Below are positions 54,045 through 64,000 of a DNA stretch of 64,000 nt, piece by piece; within the stretch, counting starts at the first letter, position 1; each line of letters starts with the position of its first letter. Origin of the DNA: Craspedostauros australis (Eukaryota; Bacillariophyta; Bacillariophyceae; Mastogloiales; Achnanthaceae). Under the pieces are notes generated by a model. That model had not been told where the DNA came from and ran no database searches. It was given only the letters and a program-made list of their open reading frames with translations. The translations under genes were made by a program, and so were the position numbers. The DNA is taken from assembly GCA_026770025.1 (NCBI GenBank), contig JAMXDE010000021.1, positions 496,001 through 560,000 on the forward strand, in the 5' to 3' direction.

Positions 54045-55559
54045 ATGGGGAAGCAGAACCGCGTGAAACGCAAGCCGCCGCAGCCGGGCACCCCTGGCTT
54101 CATGTCGCCGACGCAGCTGCGCAATGCCAGGAAACGTCGCAAGGTGAAGGAAGACAGAGCGAAGAAGGTGACGGCCGTCAAGACCATCACATCGGACGGC
54201 AAGACGAAGAAGGCGATCATTCAGATCCAGGACCCGTCGCTGCGGTACTTGGGCCAGCCCAAGTCGGCGCCGATCATCAAGAAGGCGGAGGCGTTCTTCG
54301 CAGAGAAGAAGATGGACTTTCCCATCACGGTGGGACCCACGCGCGCGTGGCGCACGGTGGCCAAGCTGGCGGTGCGCAAGATCCAGGGATGCCTGCGCAT
54401 CGGATTGTTCGTTTCCGGATCGCACGAGCTGCTCGAAGTGCCGCAGTGCGTCGCGCATCATGACAAGATCAACGCGGCCATCGAAGTGCTGCAGAAGAAA
54501 TGCCGGCATCACAAGATCGAATCGTTCGATGACAAAGCGGGCACGGGCAATTTGCGGCACGTCGCGATCAACGTCGAGCGCAGCACGGGGCGGCAACAGC
54601 TGACGTTGGTGTGGAACGAAGACGAATCCGGTTCAGACGCCGACAAGAACGCGAGGCGGGACAGACTGGACCAGCTGTGCCAAAGCCTGATTGCGACTTC
54701 GGAGATATCCAAACAGAATCCGCATGACAGCAACAAGCTGGAGATGCACTCGTTGTGGATCCATCACAACACGCTTTGGAAGCACGCCAATTCCATCTTC
54801 GATCGCGATGGCACGTGGGAAAAGAAGTACGGCGACGATGCTGTGGTGGAGCGTCTGACGCTGGATGATTTCGAAAGGCAAGATCCAAAACCAACCGTCC
54901 CGTTGGAGTTTCCGCCGCAGGTGTTTCGGCAGGCCAATTTGGATGCCTTTACGAAGATTGTTGCCAACATCCGCACGTGGTTGCAGCGAAGGCCGCAACG
55001 ATCATCCGATGCAGACAGAGGTGACACTAGCAGTGGCAGTGGCAGTAGCAAAAAGGGGAAGCACAAGCCAAGCAAACGCGAAAGCAAGGGCAAGGGCAAA
55101 AAACGGCGCTGCCTCGAGCTGTACGGTGGAGTTGGGACGATTGGTCTGCATGTTGCGGATCTGTTCGATTCGTTGGTATCATCTGACGAGAATCCATTCA
55201 ATAAGAAATGCTTCGACAGCACCGTATCCAACATGAAAAACGGTGCAAAGCCGCTGAAGACGAAGATCGAATACAAGTCCATGAATGCGAGCGAGATGGT
55301 GCACGCTGCGGCACTGGATGCCGCGGACGTCGTCATCGTCGACCCGCCACGGAAGGGTCTGGACGAGGACGTCGTTTCGAGGCTGTGCAGTACGGACATC
55401 CCAAATACCTTGATCTACGTGAGCTGCGGATTCGACGCATTCCGACGGGATTTTGACAAGCTGACAAACGAAGGCGGGTGGAAGCTGGATCGCGTGGAAG
55501 GTCACGTCCTCTTCCCAGGAAGCGACGCCATCGAGACTCTGGCCTTCTTCACTGGTTGA
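54045..55559 (+). CDS. tRNA (uracil-5-)-methyltransferase, TrmA/RlmD-type
   Basis: 504 aa from the ATG at 54045, preceding a Lys/Arg-rich N-terminus (RKPPQPGTPGF...RNARKRRKVKED) that could bind RNA or direct nuclear import. The frame continues upstream, but that sequence is not protein-like. Family motifs in order: PTRAWRTVAKLAVR near 95-110, CLRIGLFVSGSHELLEVPQC, and VFRQANLDAF (the conserved Gln-Asn box) near 290. These are followed by the SAM-binding LELYGGVGTIGL from 357, DENPFNKK, VIVDPPRKGL with Asp433, catalytic Cys461 in YVSCG, and the general-base Glu497 in DAIETLAFF. The Cys-Glu spacing of 36 matches the family. It should transfer a methyl group from S-adenosylmethionine to C5 of uridine, classically U54 in tRNA. 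The TRAM domain and iron-sulfur cysteines of some bacterial relatives are absent. A Ser/Lys low-complexity insert (about 325-355) precedes the SAM domain. Confidence 0.88.
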   Translation: MGKQNRVKRKPPQPGTPGFMSPTQLRNARKRRKVKEDRAKKVTAVKTITSDGKTKKAIIQIQDPSLRYLGQPKSAPIIKKAEAFFAEKKMDFPITVGPTRAWRTVAKLAVRKIQGCLRIGLFVSGSHELLEVPQCVAHHDKINAAIEVLQKKCRHHKIESFDDKAGTGNLRHVAINVERSTGRQQLTLVWNEDESGSDADKNARRDRLDQLCQSLIATSEISKQNPHDSNKLEMHSLWIHHNTLWKHANSIFDRDGTWEKKYGDDAVVERLTLDDFERQDPKPTVPLEFPPQVFRQANLDAFTKIVANIRTWLQRRPQRSSDADRGDTSSGSGSSKKGKHKPSKRESKGKGKKRRCLELYGGVGTIGLHVADLFDSLVSSDENPFNKKCFDSTVSNMKNGAKPLKTKIEYKSMNASEMVHAAALDAADVVIVDPPRKGLDEDVVSRLCSTDIPNTLIYVSCGFDAFRRDFDKLTNEGGWKLDRVEGHVLFPGSDAIETLAFFTG

Positions 55560-56017
55560 AGCATGCTACTGTACATGTATTATACTATACGGGTATGGTA
55601 CCATGGATCGTAGCTAACAGGGCACTCGTCCGCATTGGCGTGCGCTGTGAGAACGTGCGATACTTCCGAGCTTGCGCGCAGCTGTTCTACCTGTCATTCA
55701 TGCGAGCAGAGATACCCCGCTTGGCAGCCGGCACCCGGCATTCGACAGCCGACAGCAGGCGGGTCCAGAAGAGGAAAGAGGAACGTGGGGAGGGAGGGGA
55801 GGGGGGATGTTGTTGGCGCAAAGCAGGCCACATCTTTGATGGCGCAGACATCACACGACATGAGAATTTCGGCAGAATTTCGACGATTGTCGCCATATTT
55901 TCAAACGTGAATATTTAACTACCAAGTAACGGCATTGCGTCATTCCATCCACACGGTTGTGTCATCTGCGCCTCTCGTGCTATTTGTCCGTCCATGATTC
56001 TCGCTGACGCCACATAC
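55560..56017. other. Spacer downstream of the methyltransferase gene
   Basis: Probably 3' UTR, then a G-rich run at 55790-55806. No gene was seen. Confidence 0.4.
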
Positions 56018-56269
56018 TGGAGGTGGTTGTAAGGGTCATAATTTCATAACTGGTCAGCCTCGTTCACCCCGATTTCAAGTCACGACCATCAGTCCCGTAG
56101 ACAAATCTGCCCCAAAAGACTAAATCAGTGTCCGCCAATCCATCGAGTCCTTCCCCGCACCACCATTTCTCTGCATGGCCACTTTCCTTGTATGACCCCG
56201 TTCGGGGTTGTCATGTTGTCATTTGCGGATTGTTGAGATACGCACTTAGTTCATCCTCTTATGTTGTGG

Positions 56270-56725
56270 AGAGTATAGTTTATTTTTCATACCATAGGAT
56301 GAGTCACTGTGCTCCATTGTATTATATAATATTATGCTGCATAGTTAGTATTCGCAAGTGTTGCTGTTGCCGTGAACGTAGGCGTGGACGTGCAGGGATG
56401 CCACAAACAACACTGTGCTACTTGACACAACGCACACAAGGGAGGAAGCACACAACAGAGCCCAATCGTCCACAATGTGAGGAATCAATGCAACACCAAA
56501 GCTCTCACAACATCACGACCCACACTGTTGGATACCATCGCAGTCTGATATCGACCAACAGCGACGGCATCATTTCTGTCCACAGTGAGCACAAGCCATG
56601 CACTTGTGTTGTAAGAGCTATCTACATATATCTAACCCTAATGGACAACATGCCACATAGATTGCTAAAAATGTCATGTTGTCCGATTCAATATTGGCAG
56701 GATGATACTCAACCTCGCTGAATGG
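56270..56725. repeat. Dispersed repeat, copy 2
   Basis: Counterpart of 12306-12755, located inside the element with 32 bp inverted ends. Confidence 0.75.
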
Positions 56726-57018
56726 GGCTGTATGCTGACACATCCACAGCTCCAGTTTTGCACATCTCTTGCTGCTTCACACATTCACAAATATATGTGT
56801 CTTGCCCAAGTGCAGTGTTCAACTTCCGTATACCAGATGGATGCGTATGTTTGTACATATGTGTTGCTCCTCGCCATCCGCAGTTCATCTCCATACTACT
56901 CACTTTGAGTTGCCACTTTCCTGCTTCCCCCGTCTTCCTTTCTCCATTGACTGTGCTGCTGGTGTTCACTCCTTCATTCATTGAATGCTCAACGTACCTA
57001 TCCCAACTATCGCAGCAT

Positions 57019-57528
57019 TCAGTGCAATCGTCGGCTCAGCAATCGTCTCATTGTCAATGCTTTGATGATACAAATGGCCATTGTAGCTTCCCACTCGCAC
57101 CTTCTTTGCTTCTGGGCATCATTGATGCATTCCACATCTTCCTTTGCTTTCTTCTCAAGAGCCATCACTTTGTACGTCAGGTTACAATTGTCATCCATAG
57201 TCCCTGTTTGACGAGAGTGCTCTTCCATTGCCTCGACTTCAGCCTCTGCCATGTCCATTGCTCTCCACATCCTCCAAGATCTCTTCCGACCTTCCAACGA
57301 AGGCAGATCCTACCAGAAATGGTTCTTCAATTCTGACTTGGAAGTCAGATACTTCATTGCAATGGCAGTGACATCGATGTAGTCGAACTTACAACAGCGA
57401 ATATCAGATGGTCGTGGTGGCGCCGTGGCTAGCGGATCAATGGGCAACGCTTCGATGCCGGGCTCTAGCACTTCAGCCGATCGATCAAACGATGGCCTGG
57501 TGAGTCCGATGAAGTTGTAGAACTCCAT
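57019..57528 (-). pseudogene. Possible decayed coding region inside the inverted-repeat element
   Basis: Two minus-strand ORFs in the same frame (57310-57528 and 57019-57297) are separated by one stop at 57310-57312. The second has a charged, helical look (MAEAEVEAMEEHSRQ, VMALEKKAKEDVECINDAQ) consistent with a coiled coil. The first includes FDYIDVTAIAMKYLTSK. No transposase motif can be pointed to, so a role as the element's own gene is only a guess. Confidence 0.3.
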
Positions 57529-58162
57529 GAAGTCGCCATGCTCTCAAATCAAAGACCAGAAAGATAGCGCTTGATATTGGAAGATGCCGGAGCTGAGGTA
57601 CCAACCCCTTTGCACACTTGTAGGCATGGTGTCGAGGATGCAGTGTGCCACAGCACACATGAGGAGGTGCTGCTGTGCAGTAAGATGCTCAAGAACGACA
57701 AGGATGATGGCAATCAAGGCAGCCTGGCGCTGGCGATGATGGTGGGAAGATATGACCCGCTGGAGTTCATCAGATGATAAATACAGAGTTACACTAGGTG
57801 CATCTAAAGGAGGAGTTAAATTGCAACAGACAGGTGCGATGAAACGGGTGGGAACGAATAATCAATTTGCAGTAGAGCACATCGGATCAATCTGGTGTGA
57901 GCACAAAGTTTTGCTCCGATGTAGCCGTTGAGAACGAATTTTGGACTACCACGACTCCTCAGAGAGATTATGAAATTATGAACGGTCTCCGAGGAGCGTT
58001 CATATTCGCGGACAATGAGTTCATAATTATTTCGATTGACGTTATGTGGACGTTGACCCCCAATTCGATGAGGAGCCGAAAGGTATCTTGTGCCCTAAAT
58101 GAAGCGATATGATTGGTCGAGAGGCCCAGATTATGAAATTATGACCCTTACAACCACCTCCA

Positions 58163-59951
58163 CTTGTGCCCAACAAAACACGACCACCCACAATTTGTGG
58201 GCGCAGTGTGGAGGCACGCAAGATTCAAAAGACGTGCACACACACACACGAGGACTCAGACACACAAACAGAGTTCAACGATCAAGAACACGAGGCGCAA
58301 ATTCAACACGACAAGGCGAACAGACACACAACTGCGTGCAATTTCTCTCCAATACGGAAACCCACCAATCAATCACCCAAAGAAAGGAGAGAGTGTGAGA
58401 GAGGAGGCACGACAACCACAAGAGAGAAAAAACAGGAAGAGGGCATCGGTCACTCACTCTTCTTCTTCTGCCTCTTGAGACCGAGAGCCTCCACAAAAGC
58501 TACAGACTGCCTTTTATGAACAGCAGTACTGGTACTCTGAGAATACAGCCGAAGTCATCGAGAAGCAAGCCACCAGATGGGTTCTTGCCAAAGCCATGAT
58601 GAGGCGGCGGTTGCCACCATGCCGGCACCGATAAAAAATGCCGAACGTACGTCAAATTCTGTATTCCAGAATGCAATTTCCGTATTCAGAAAATTATTCA
58701 TTCTTGTACTCCAAGGGAGAAGAAGGAATGGGGACAAGAATTGGCATCCATGTTTGTGTGTTTGGGCGCGACCCATGGTATGCGCTGATGGTTGTGTGCG
58801 GGCGGAGCCGTGGTGAACACATCTGTCAATCAAGCAAAGAGACCAACGCACGGCCCATCTCTCGGCAACGACAAGAGCAGCGCCGCCCGCGATCGTTGAG
58901 GTCGGTGCCACCAATACCAACGCCTCCAAGAGAGGTCGAACGGAAGTGAATGACCATGGCGGACCTGATCTGATGAGCAGCAGAGGGGCGAACATTGACA
59001 TTCCGTTCACGTGCCGCTGCTCGGCGGGCACGAATCACACACGAGTGCACACATGAAACGCAACAATGTCACAGAGAGCCGATGATGATGGGCGATGTTC
59101 GCTTTGGCAGGCATCGGCTGTGACAACAGAGAAGCTTTGCGCTTCGCGTTGGAGGTTGATGACTTCACGGATTTGGTTCCGTGATGTTCTGTCTTCCCTC
59201 TTTATTTCGCGCCACGTCGCACCGCATCGCAGCTGCGGATGGCGCGAGTGCGAACAAAGCAGAATGTTGCGAAGGCGCGATGATTTCCTCTCTCGTTGCT
59301 TGGGATTGGCCTCCTCAGGCTCCGGAAACGCTCCCGTCAACAGCTGTGACAGCTGGCTCTGTATCCCATGCACACACGCATGCTGATCTTTCCCGTGGTT
59401 CAAATTGAGATGAAATGGAAGCCGTGCTTCTCACATCGCCTCTCCACTCTTGCATTCTGTCTGGGCTGTCTGTCTGTTGGTCTCTCCCCACTACGACTAT
59501 TCATCTCCGCATTGCGTCTGTTCCCTTCCTTCTCATACCATTTCGTTGGCGAACATCGCACATGATCCATACACACAACTTCGCATCATCGATCTTTTCA
59601 TCAACCCATCGCGTGCTCTGGCACCATACTCCATCGACAAACAAACAAATCATTCGATCAATCAATCCATCAATAATCAATCATCGGATTGATTGATTCC
59701 CAACATCGGCTTTGTTTCGGCTTCCATCTCGATGGCTTTCTACTTTGGGTGATCATATCGCTCTCCGACACACTTCATTCCCATCACTCTCCTCCAATTC
59801 TGACACACATCAAACATCAACATTTACATTTACATCAACAACATCTGTACCAGCAGCCCGCAGCACTGCCAACAACAACGGTGCTACTGCCAATACAAAG
59901 ATCAATGCCAACAGCAGCGACAGCAGTGACAGCAACAAACCAATCACCAAG
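58163..59951. other. Spacer and probable 5' region of the kinase gene
   Basis: An ACACACAC stretch lies at 58238-58266. ORFs at 58166-58519, 58555-59031 and 59035-59403 have no domain. The frame of the kinase gene is open from about 59712 but lacks an ATG before 59952, so 59700-59951 is likely 5' UTR. Confidence 0.4.
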
Positions 59952-62900
59952 ATGCCACCCGCCAGCTCCAACACCCCAGAAGCATCCACTGCCATCAACA
60001 ACGCCCCATTGAACGATGCCACTGGTCCTTTGGAATCGTCCACGCATTCGCAAGTTTCCCTCAAGTCTTTCGATTCGGCACATAGCAACGGCAAGGAGGC
60101 CACCATTCAGAGTCAAGCATCTGGCGGAAGTACCGTGGACATGTCATCGACCAACGGCGCTGGCACACCCAGCGGAGACGCAGGGTCTGTGAGTTCCAGC
60201 AGCTCCCGCAGCGATCGTCGCAATCCAAAAACCCTCGGTCATTCCTCCAGCGTCGTGGGGTTGGATTCCATGATTGAGAACCGCAGAGAATCCAATCTCC
60301 TTACCAACGTCGTTCACATGGAGGTGCCGTTTGGCAAACCCATCGAAGAGGTCTACGACGGTGTACACACAGGACCGGTGCTCGGATCGGGTATCTCCGG
60401 CATCGTGCGCTTGGTGGTGCACAAGGCCACGGGCGTCGAGTACGCAGTCAAGTGTCTCGACCTTGGCTTGATCGGCTCCAAGGAGGGTCTGCAGCAGCTG
60501 CGCGAAGAGATCTTCATCATGTGCCAGCTCGACCATCCCAACATCGTCCGGTTAGAAGAGGTATATGAGAGTCATTCCGAAATATACCTCGTGCAAGAGC
60601 TCTGTCTGGGTGGCGAACTCTTCGACAGGCTCGACGAGCAACCGGATTACCACTACACTGAGGCAGAATGCGCACGATTGATCAAGCAGATGCTGTGCGC
60701 CGTGCGTTATCTGCACTCCAAGGGCATCATCCACCGCGATCTCAAGCTCGAGAACTTCCTCTTCTCCTCCACGGCCACGGACTCGGAACTCAAGATGATC
60801 GACTTTGGGCTGAGCAAGCATTTCCAGTACGGAGAGATGCAGCACGAGGCCGTGGGCACACCCTACACGGTCGCTCCCGAAGTCATCCGTGGACAATACG
60901 ATGAACGCTGCGATATTTGGGCCATCGGCGTTATCGCATTCCTGTTGCTCAGCGGCGATTCTCCGTTCGGAGGATGCGGTGGACCGGAACCGCTCGTGAC
61001 TGTGCGTTCCAACATCCTGCGCGGTGCATTCGAATTCGAACCGCAAGATATCTGGTCCCTCGTCAGCGAACGCGCCAGGGAGTTCATCCGATCCATGTTG
61101 GTCATCGATCCTCAGCAACGCCCAACAGCCCGCGGCGCGCAGAAGCATCCGTGGCTGGTGGAATGGGCCAATCGCAGCAAGACGGAGGGTGACAACATCC
61201 TCAATCCTGGTGTCGTGAAGGCCCTCGTGGCATTCAAGGAGTTCTCCGACATGAGAAAACTCCTCTCCGAAGTCCTCAGTTTCACCCTTCTGCCAGAGCA
61301 GATCAAAGATCTGAGAAGGGAGTTTGAGAAGATGGATACCGATGGATCCGGTGAGATTTCGCTCACTGCGCTAAAGCAGATCCTGCTGGACAATGCTGGC
61401 GCAGGATCGCTGGGGGCCCTCACGGAATCGGAGGTGGAGGACATCTTCAACGCGATGCGAGTCAACAAGTCGGAGACGCGCATCCATTGGCACGAATTCG
61501 TGGCCGCAGGTCTGAGCCAATGTCGTGTGGACGATCGCAACCTGCGTTTGGCGTTCGATCGATTGGATAGCGACCATAAAGGGGTGAGTTATGTTGCGGT
61601 GTTCTGCGACTGTGCTTGTTCTATAATGCGTTGAATGGAGAGAACACGACGCTGTTTTGCATTGACAAGGACGAATGTACTGGGATGCAGAAGCGAAGCG
61701 GTGCAACCGTCTGTGCCTCTACTACTTCTTCTACGTGTCTCTCTAGAGTTCGCCCCCTAACACCCCTCTTGCACAATCCTCATCCCTCAATCATTTCCCT
61801 GCAATTGAATCCGTACCACACATTTCGCAGTACGTGACAATCGAGGACATCATGGACTTGCTTGGCAGCGACTCGTTGCACAGCGAAGAGATGATGCGCG
61901 AGATGTGGGGCGATAGCATTCGAGCTGTGAACTGCGTCAGCAGCATCATCACGTACGAAGACTTCCTCCTGCTGATGAAAGGCCAGACCAGAGAATGCGT
62001 GGATGCCGAGAAAGAGACAGTCCTGCAACGACTGAGCAGTTCCAAACGCTTGCTCATGGCATCCGCTGATCTTGCTTCCACAGATGTCACAACTGGAGAA
62101 ACCAAGGATGGCGAGATCCCCATCCCTCCTCGTTCTGGCGTCCCGCTCGAGCCAATCATCTCGATGGCCGAGGAAGAATGTGCCGAGGAAAATGACGACG
62201 GAGAGGAGAGCGACATAATCGAGGTACCAACGCCAACATCATCCATCTACGACGATTTGGGTGGTGAAGGTGGTGGAATCAATGGACAGCAGACCGCTAA
62301 GACGACACAATCTGTCTTCCGCGTGGAGAATCGTTTCACTCCGCCGACGACACCCCGGCGCAGTGCAGCGGATTACGTTTCACCACTCTCCAACAAGACT
62401 GATCGCATGATGCTTTCCGACAACGGTGAGCTGAGCATGCCCGAGCTTTCCACCTCGCCTGCCACCTCGCTGTCCGATCCAGTGTACGTGAAGAAACGAT
62501 CGAGATCCATGGACGACGACGACAACGACAACGTGAAGGAGACCAAGGAGGAGTTCGAATCGCCGAGGATGTGCAACGCTGATTCACGCGACTCGAGGCG
62601 TGCAGTACTTTTGGTCGAGCACGAACGCGGAATCCCAATCGACGCGGACAACAGCAAGAGCGCACTCCAAGTGAATAGGCAGCTCTACCGCGCTCACCGC
62701 CAGATGCGCATGGCCGTGCTGGATGCCTCGAAACGCTTCGAGGAGCAGCAGGCAAGGCACGCAAGAGAAGTGCTGATCGCCCAGAAGGAGGCCAGCGGTA
62801 CGAAGAACCTGATACCCGCTGGTCTGGTGATGCGGCGCGGGCAGAACAAGCAGGTGTCGTCCGAGGCCGTGAGCTCGCTGCTCCAAGAGAATAGGACGCA

Positions 62901-63228
62901 GCAGCAGAAGCTCGTGGAGGTGGCGAACAAGCGCGGTGGACGTGGCCGCCGAGCTCGCAAGAAGACCAAGTCTGACATGACAGACATGATGAAGAATCTG
63001 TCGCAGGAAGATCTCCGTGGTGAAGGCGGCTCGGGCCAATCCGATACCAACAACGCGGGTGGGCAGAACGCCACCTTCGCGCCACCGAGGCAAGCATCTC
63101 TGTCTACGCCCTTGGCGCCACTGATGGAGAATGCGGAACCAGAGGTGAGGGGCGCAACTGTGCCAGGAAACTTCCGACCTGTCAACGACCCATTCTCGTT
63201 CAACAGCCAGTTCCCAGTTGCTTCGTGA
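59952..63228 (+). CDS. Calcium-dependent protein kinase-like protein, two exons
   Basis: Exons 59952-61583 and 61831-63228 join in frame to 1009 aa. The first in-frame ATG is at 59952. Residues 1-130 are Ser/Thr-rich and disordered, without an N-terminal Gly for myristoylation. The kinase domain spans about 140-402: Gly-rich GSGISG, Lys167 in YAVK, HRDLKLEN at 261-268, DFG 284-286 and APE 308-310, all intact. A junction segment and EF-hands follow. EF1 loop 462-473 (DTDGSGEIS) has Ala at position 12. EF2 near 504-515 is degenerate. EF3 loop 539-550 is canonical, ends in Asp and is split by the intron. A fourth site is degenerate. This is the CDPK layout, predicting a calcium-activated Ser/Thr kinase. 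Unusually, about 400 further residues follow, acidic and low-complexity, then a coiled-coil-like segment (RAHRQMRMAVLDASKRFEEQ) and the basic RGGRGRRARKKTK. Confidence 0.9.
61584..61830 (+). other. Intron of the CDPK-like gene
   Basis: 247 bases, GTGAGT donor and TTTCGCAG acceptor. Splicing keeps the frame and restores an EF-hand loop (DSDHKG joined to YVTIED). Read-through would end at a stop 51 bases into the intron. Confidence 0.88.
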
Positions 63229-63531
63229 GTTGACTGTTTGTGGCAAAAGAAGGAGCAGGAGCAATGACAACATCGATTGTCTTCCATGACGCTCTGTACC
63301 TATGCACCATCAACGCAAAGCCGAGCAACAAACAACACAACACCAAACGACATGAACAAAGAAGCACTGAAGCGCATCCAGATAAAATAGTTATCATCAT
63401 CTGTACCAATACTCCTCGGTTTGCGCTGTACTTGTACGAGCTACTGTAGTTGATCCGGAGACGGGCACGGACACGGGACAAGGCAGAGTTTAGTTTACTC
63501 CACAGTATTCGTACTTGCGAGGATGATGTCT
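63229..63531. other. 3' region of the kinase gene
   Basis: No gene was seen. It should contain the 3' UTR and polyadenylation site. Confidence 0.4.
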
Positions 63532-63735
63532 CTAGAGCAGAAAATGCAGCATCGGGCCTCTGCCGTTGTTCGGCGGAGCAGGAGCGTGGTAGATGCCTCC
63601 AAGAATTGGCGTCTTGAAGACATGATTGAAAGGAAGCGGTGCTCCAAAGAACATCATGCCACTATGATGCTGACCATGTGGCTTCTTGTGCTGTGCGATA
63701 TGTGGTTTGATGACGAATGGCAACAGATTTGCTAG
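63532..63735 (-). CDS. Possible last exon of a minus-strand gene
   Basis: A minus-strand ORF reads leftward to a stop at 63532-63534. It encodes a His/Pro/Gly-rich tail (KKPHGQHHSGMMFFG, GGIYHAPAPPNNGRG). A possible splice acceptor (ACTCTAG) lies just upstream at about 63734-63740. The rest would lie to the right, partly outside the window. No family was recognised; it may be chance. Confidence 0.28.
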   Translation of the reverse strand, partial: LANLLPFVIKPHIAQHKKPHGQHHSGMMFFGAPLPFNHVFKTPILGGIYHAPAPPNNGRGPMLHFLL

Positions 63736-63740
63736 AGTGT

Positions 63741-64000
63741 GCAGTAATTGAAAGGGCGTGGAGACGAATAGAGTTCTTTAGAGTAATGAAAGCGGCCCAT
63801 CGCATTGATTGTGCTTTGGGTTGTACAAGCATGGTATCAACGCCTTCAATGTTGCCGATGCTCGCGAAGAAGTATTTAACCGTTCTGCAAGTGTCGGTCC
63901 TTTGGTTGGTTAGCGCATGGATGTTTGATGCAGTTATTTGACAGAAGATGGATGCATGTATGCAGGGATGGGTGAATGGATGGAAGGTGGGTGCACGAGC
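63741..64000. other. Right edge, nothing recognised
   Basis: No coding or repeat signal that I can support. The last 60 bases are rich in ATGGATG-like words. Confidence 0.3.

Larger units (their letters stand above)
56018..58162. mobile_element. DNA element with perfect 32 bp inverted ends
   Basis: 56018-56049 is the exact reverse complement of 58131-58162 (TGGAGGTGGTTGTAAGGGTC and onward). The interior contains the dispersed repeat shared with 12306-12755 and a degenerate minus-strand coding region (57019-57528). No secure target duplication is seen; a 3 bp ACT flanks the ends if the first base is excluded from the repeat. It is probably a decayed cut-and-paste element whose family is not determined. 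Confidence 0.7.

Noticed and set aside
56722-57336. Plus-strand ORF of 204 codons, Cys/Ser/Leu-rich
   Set aside because: Composition suggests the reverse of a helical minus-strand coding remnant; no domain or signal supports it.
62336-63287. Minus-strand ORFs of 197-253 codons opposite the kinase tail
   Set aside because: The plus frame continues from the kinase through a precise intron; the minus ORFs have no domain.

Overview
The window reads as nuclear DNA of a photosynthetic stramenopile, most likely a diatom. Evidence: a secreted protein carries the heterokont plastid-import signature (signal peptide ending ASA followed by Trp); a large secreted protein has Pro-Thr-rich linkers of the kind common in diatom surface proteins; the retrotransposons resemble diatom copia elements; and a calcium-dependent protein kinase gene has a GT-AG intron. 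There are no operons, and genes are separated by long AT/GC-balanced spacers. The species cannot be named from the sequence.

Layout. 1-4441: decayed copia element whose pol is in one frame with four in-frame stops, ending in its 3' LTR. 4740-5560: 14-15 bp minisatellite. 5836-10254: long intact ORF for a DDE-type transposase-like protein of an unusual family. 13362-17107: first copy of a segmental duplication carrying a DUF1769-like gene (+) convergent with a plastid-targeted hemerythrin-like gene (-). 18478-19389: unknown ORF with one stop. 20040-22340: decayed copia with a destroyed RT active site. 22622-23608: piece of an insertion element cut by a solo LTR of the first copia family. 24437-27004: secreted Cys-repeat protein (-). 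28590-37727: complete, young copia element with 688 bp LTRs and one 2414-codon gag-pol, inserted into a perfect palindrome. 39263-41078: 1.8 kb foldback element with 9 bp target duplication. 41085-47133: LTR element that encodes no pol, only a gag-like gene (-), with a 622 bp element nested in one LTR. 47828-51743: second copy of the segmental duplication. 53057-55559: small membrane protein and a tRNA m5U methyltransferase. 56018-58162: element with 32 bp inverted repeats. 59952-63228: CDPK-like kinase with a very long C-terminal tail.

About half of the window is mobile DNA. The host genes (DUF1769-like pair, hemerythrin-like pair, Cys-repeat protein, methyltransferase, kinase) do not form one pathway. 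The strongest candidates for something undescribed are the DDE transposase-like gene at 5836-10254, the pol-less LTR element at 41085-47133, the foldback element at 39263-41078, and the membrane segments inside the intact copia polyprotein. No tRNA, rRNA or CRISPR was seen.
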